Assembly: GCA_963833605.1 (NCBI GenBank)
Contig: CAWHYZ010000015.1
Span: 124,001 to 188,000, forward strand
Source: JAFAXD01 sp963833605
Lineage (GTDB): Bacteria > Pseudomonadota > Alphaproteobacteria > Rhizobiales > Xanthobacteraceae
Length of the DNA stretch: 64,000 nucleotides
Direction of reading: 5' to 3'
In this document: positions 61,374-64,000 of the stretch, piece by piece
How positions within the stretch are numbered: position 1 is the first letter of the stretch
Layout of the letters: every line of letters starts with the position of its first letter
The notes under the pieces: generated by a model
Seen by the model: the letters and a program-made list of their open reading frames with translations, nothing else
What the model was told of the DNA's origin: nothing
The model's database searches: none
Program-made: the position numbers and the translations under genes

Positions 61374-62612
61374 ATGCTCAGTCCCAACCAAACGCGTGCC
61401 ACGGCGCACGCGCCATCGAGTGCGCCGGATTCGCGCTATTCCTGGCAGCGTCTCGTCGTCTGCGTCGTCATCAGCACCATCGGCGGCGTCGGCATGTGGT
61501 CATTCACGGTGGCGCTGCCGGCCGTGCAAGCCGACTTCGGAGTTCCGCGCGGCGAAGCGTCGTTGCCCTTCACCATCCTGATGATCGGGTTTGCGCTCGG
61601 CTCGATTTTCACCGGACGAATAGCCGACCGTTTTGGTATCAAGGCGACGCTCGTCCTCGGCGCGATCACGACGAGTATCGGTTATGTGGCGGCGGGCTCG
61701 GCGTCGCAGCTGTGGCAGCTCACGGCCGCTTACGCGCTGATCGGTGTCGGCACCTCGTCCGGATTCGGACCGCTGATCGCCGATATCTCCCACTGGTTCG
61801 AGCGCTGGCGCGGTCTGGCGGTGGGTATCTGTTCAGCCGGCAATTATCTGGCCGGCACCGTGTGGCCGCCCGTGATCAGCCATTTCATCGTGAGCTCAGG
61901 ATGGCGCGCGACCCATGTCGGCATCGGCATTTTCTGCTTCGTGACGCTGGTGCCGCTCGCCTTCATGCTGCGGCGTCAGATGCCGTTGGCGCACGGCACC
62001 GGTGCCACCTTCCAACATGCCGGCGCGCTCGGCCTCTCGCCGCGCGCGCTGCAGGTGCTGCTCGCGATCGCCGGCGTTGCCTGCTGCGTCGCCATGTCGA
62101 TGCCGCAGGTGCATATCGTGGCCTATTGCGGGGACCTCGGTTATGGCGTGGCGCGCGGTGCCGAGATGCTTTCGCTGATGATGGCGTTCGGCATTGTGAG
62201 CCGCGTCGGCTCGGGCCTGATCGCCGATTGGGTCGGGGGCTTACGCACCTTGTTGCTCGGCTCGGTGCTGCAGGGCGTCGCATTGGTCCTCTATGCGCTG
62301 TTCGACGGGCTCACCTCGCTCTATGTCATCTCGGCGCTGTTCGGCCTGTTCCAGGGCGGCATCGTGCCGAGCTACGCCATCATCGTGCGCGAATATTTCT
62401 CGCCGCGCGAAGCGGCGACACGGCTTGGCATCATCTTGATGGCGACCCTGTTCGGAATGGCGCTGGGCGGCTGGATGTCGGGCCTGATCTTCGACCTCAC
62501 CGGCTCGTATCGCGCCGCGTTCCTCAACGGCGTTGCCTGGAACGCGCTCAATGTCGCGATCGCGCTGTGGCTGATCTCACGGCCGCGGCGTTTTGCGATG
62601 GCGCCGGCTTAA
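61374..62612 (+). CDS. MFS transporter, OFA-like/monocarboxylate type
   Basis: Twelve-helix major facilitator of 412 residues from ATG 61374. The first helix has VVCVVISTIGGVGMWSFTV, then motif A as FTGRIADRFGIKATLVLG near 87 and the loop SHWFERWRGLAVGICSAGNY near 145, a pattern of oxalate/formate- and monocarboxylate-type transporters. The second half has SRVGSGLIADWVGGLRTLLL (second motif A). Substrates are likely carboxylates, perhaps aromatic acids, but this is inference. It is convergent with the amidohydrolase gene, 6 bp away. Confidence 0.88.
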   Translation: MLSPNQTRATAHAPSSAPDSRYSWQRLVVCVVISTIGGVGMWSFTVALPAVQADFGVPRGEASLPFTILMIGFALGSIFTGRIADRFGIKATLVLGAITTSIGYVAAGSASQLWQLTAAYALIGVGTSSGFGPLIADISHWFERWRGLAVGICSAGNYLAGTVWPPVISHFIVSSGWRATHVGIGIFCFVTLVPLAFMLRRQMPLAHGTGATFQHAGALGLSPRALQVLLAIAGVACCVAMSMPQVHIVAYCGDLGYGVARGAEMLSLMMAFGIVSRVGSGLIADWVGGLRTLLLGSVLQGVALVLYALFDGLTSLYVISALFGLFQGGIVPSYAIIVREYFSPREAATRLGIILMATLFGMALGGWMSGLIFDLTGSYRAAFLNGVAWNALNVAIALWLISRPRRFAMAPA

Positions 62613-62618
62613 GCCGGT

Positions 62619-63542
62619 TCAAATCTTCAACAGCTTTTTCGCATTGCCTGAAAATACCTTCGCCTCGTCGGCGGGCGCGAGCTTGAGCGAGCGGATCATG
62701 TCGACGCCAGCCTTCTTCAGCGGCTTCAGCGGCGGCGCGTCGGTGCCGAACACGAAATGGTCGACGCCCACCGTCTCCAGGGCGCAGCGCGCCGCCGGCG
62801 CGTGATAGCAGGTCGATTCGAGGTACATCATCTTGAGATAGTGGCTGGGCGGATGCTTGATCAGCATCGGCTCATAGGGGCCGAGGAAATAGGCCTCCTC
62901 CTGCAGGTTGTAGCCATAGTCCATGCGCCCGATCATCTCGCAGATGCCGCCGCCGAGATGGCTCGCGACCAGCTTGAGCGTGGGGAACTTTTCGAACACC
63001 CCACGCACAATCAGGCGCGAGATCGCGAGCGCGCCGTCCATCGGGCGCCCGACGCTCGATGCCAAGCGGTAGATGTTGAGCCGTTCCTCACCAAATCCGA
63101 TCGACGGCGGATGCACGAATACCGGAATGTCGAGCGCGGTGACGAGTTCAAAGAACGGCAGCGCGTCGTCGTCATCGGGATAATGGCCGGGCAGGCTCGA
63201 CAGGATGATCACGCCTTTGGCGCCGTCCTCCTTCACGGCGCGCTCGAGCTCGCGCAGGAACGGCTCACCGCCGTAAGGAACCGACGTAGCGAACGCATAG
63301 ATGCCGTCGTGCTTGTGCGCCAGCGAGGCGAGGTACTGATTGATCATGCGTACGGTCTGAAGCTGCTGGCCGGCATCCATATGGCGCAGCTCGTGACCCG
63401 GATTGCTGATCACCGTGCGGTCGACGCCGCCCGCCGAAGCGGCTTCCAGCACGTTCTCGATCGTCATCGGGCACTTGCCGAGCCAGACCGGGGCTGCGGC
63501 CATTTCGGGCGGCATGACGTGAGTGTGGAAATCGATGATCAT
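62619..63542 (-). CDS. Amidohydrolase-superfamily protein, ACMSD-like
   Basis: Amidohydrolase-2 family protein of 307 residues. The strand-1 metal motif is intact, MIIDFHTHVMPPEM (H-x-H). Further motifs are IPVFVHPPSIGFGEERLN, LKLVASHLGGGICEMIGRM and the strand-8 FVFGTDAPPLKPLKKAG with the Asp. These suggest a decarboxylase or hydrolase like ACMSD. A Bug-type receptor gene lies 80 bp upstream on the same strand, a common pairing in this group, so the receptor may bring in the substrate. The reaction is not known. Confidence 0.88.
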   Translation of the reverse strand: MIIDFHTHVMPPEMAAAPVWLGKCPMTIENVLEAASAGGVDRTVISNPGHELRHMDAGQQLQTVRMINQYLASLAHKHDGIYAFATSVPYGGEPFLRELERAVKEDGAKGVIILSSLPGHYPDDDDALPFFELVTALDIPVFVHPPSIGFGEERLNIYRLASSVGRPMDGALAISRLIVRGVFEKFPTLKLVASHLGGGICEMIGRMDYGYNLQEEAYFLGPYEPMLIKHPPSHYLKMMYLESTCYHAPAARCALETVGVDHFVFGTDAPPLKPLKKAGVDMIRSLKLAPADEAKVFSGNAKKLLKI

Positions 63543-63622
63543 TTAAGGCTCCTATTCGGCCGCCGCCGCCGCAGGACGCTTGGCGAACAGACAATTCTTC
63601 GAGGGTGGACGGCTCGCCTTGC

Positions 63623-64000
63623 TCACGACTTGACCTGGACACCCGTCTCACGCACGACCTGGGCCCAGTTCTTGTAATCGTTCTCGAAGAATTGCAGGGT
63701 CTCGCCCGGCGTCAGGCGACCCTGCTCGTAGGCGCCTTGTTCCATCTTTTGCTTGATGTCGGGTTTGTCCTGGCAGGCGAGGACCTCGCGGTTGAGCGCC
63801 GCGATGATCGGCGCCGGGGTTCCGGCCGGCGCCAGCATGCTGGTGGAGACGAACAGGCCGTCGAACCCGTCGACGCCGAGTTCCCCGAACGACGGCACGT
63901 CAGGCATCACGCTCGCTCGTCCTCGCCCGGTCACCGCGAGGGCGCGAACCTTGCCGCTTTCGACAAGTCCGCGGGCATTTCCGACGGTGTCGAAGGTGAA
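63623..64000 (-). CDS. Bug-type tripartite tricarboxylate transporter receptor (start beyond window)
   Basis: C-terminal ~125 residues of a third TTT/Bug receptor, reading in from the right edge. The sequence includes TVGNARGLVESGKVRALAVT, then DVPSFGELGVDGFDGLFVST and the conserved APAGTPAPIIAALNREVLAC, ending FENDYKNWAQVVRETGVQVK. These match the C-terminal domain of the receptors at the left edge. The stop is at 63623-63625. It is probably co-transcribed with the amidohydrolase gene downstream. Confidence 0.9.
   Translation of the reverse strand, partial: FTFDTVGNARGLVESGKVRALAVTGRGRASVMPDVPSFGELGVDGFDGLFVSTSMLAPAGTPAPIIAALNREVLACQDKPDIKQKMEQGAYEQGRLTPGETLQFFENDYKNWAQVVRETGVQVKS

Overview
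The window is GC-rich, densely coded chromosomal DNA of an alphaproteobacterium. It is most likely a member of the Hyphomicrobiales (Rhizobiales) near Bradyrhizobiaceae/Xanthobacteraceae. This rests on gene content (several Bug-type tripartite tricarboxylate receptors, intracellular PHB metabolism, mutS and glnD close together, an HpnP-like B12 radical SAM protein) and on short dispersed palindromes of a kind familiar to me from that group. No rRNA, tRNA or CRISPR array was seen.

Layout. 1-3146: two Bug receptors and ispG. 3262-9585: an EamA exporter and a Zur-type regulator, then 3-hydroxybutyrate dehydrogenase, patatin, macro-domain protein, metallo-beta-lactamase-fold hydrolase, 3-hydroxyisobutyrate-dehydrogenase-like enzyme and a CMD protein. 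9752-14947: a SnoaL-like secreted protein, a marR-emrA-emrB efflux operon and a PAP2/dual-specificity phosphatase fusion. 14956-25254: an aromatic catabolism block. 25374-26726: an IS110-family (IS1111-like) element inside an array of palindromes. 26961-44024: an amidohydrolase, mutS, osmC, a zinc alcohol dehydrogenase, a nitrate/sulfonate-type ABC transporter, glnD, an orphan ABC receptor, a luciferase-like monooxygenase and a class A penicillin-binding protein. 44026-58006: a Bcr/CflA exporter, YgjP-like protease, PHB depolymerase, ABC-2 exporter, radical SAM protein, cspA, infA, DEAD-box helicase, hydrolase, pobA and a TolA/TonB-like protein. 58196-64000: FAH-family enzyme, hydrolase, DoxX, MFS, amidohydrolase and a third Bug receptor.

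The main theme is degradation of lignin-type aromatics. A divergent locus (thiolase to the left; crotonase, feruloyl-CoA-synthetase-like ligase, SDR and 4-hydroxybenzoyl-CoA-type thioesterase to the right) has every activity needed for CoA-dependent beta-oxidative side-chain shortening of hydroxycinnamates. pobA (55941-57113) would turn 4-hydroxybenzoate into protocatechuate. ligA-ligB-ligC and ligI would take protocatechuate by 4,5-cleavage to 2-pyrone-4,6-dicarboxylate and then 4-oxalomesaconate. The later enzymes (LigJ, LigK) are not in the window. The routing is inferred from family membership and adjacency.

Five otherwise well-conserved genes (ispG, a macro-domain gene, glnD, a PBP1A-like gene and a DEAD-box helicase) carry single-base indels, six events in all. 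Their reading frames resume with conserved family sequence straight after each event, so assembly or sequencing error is the simplest explanation. Coordinates for these genes span both frames.
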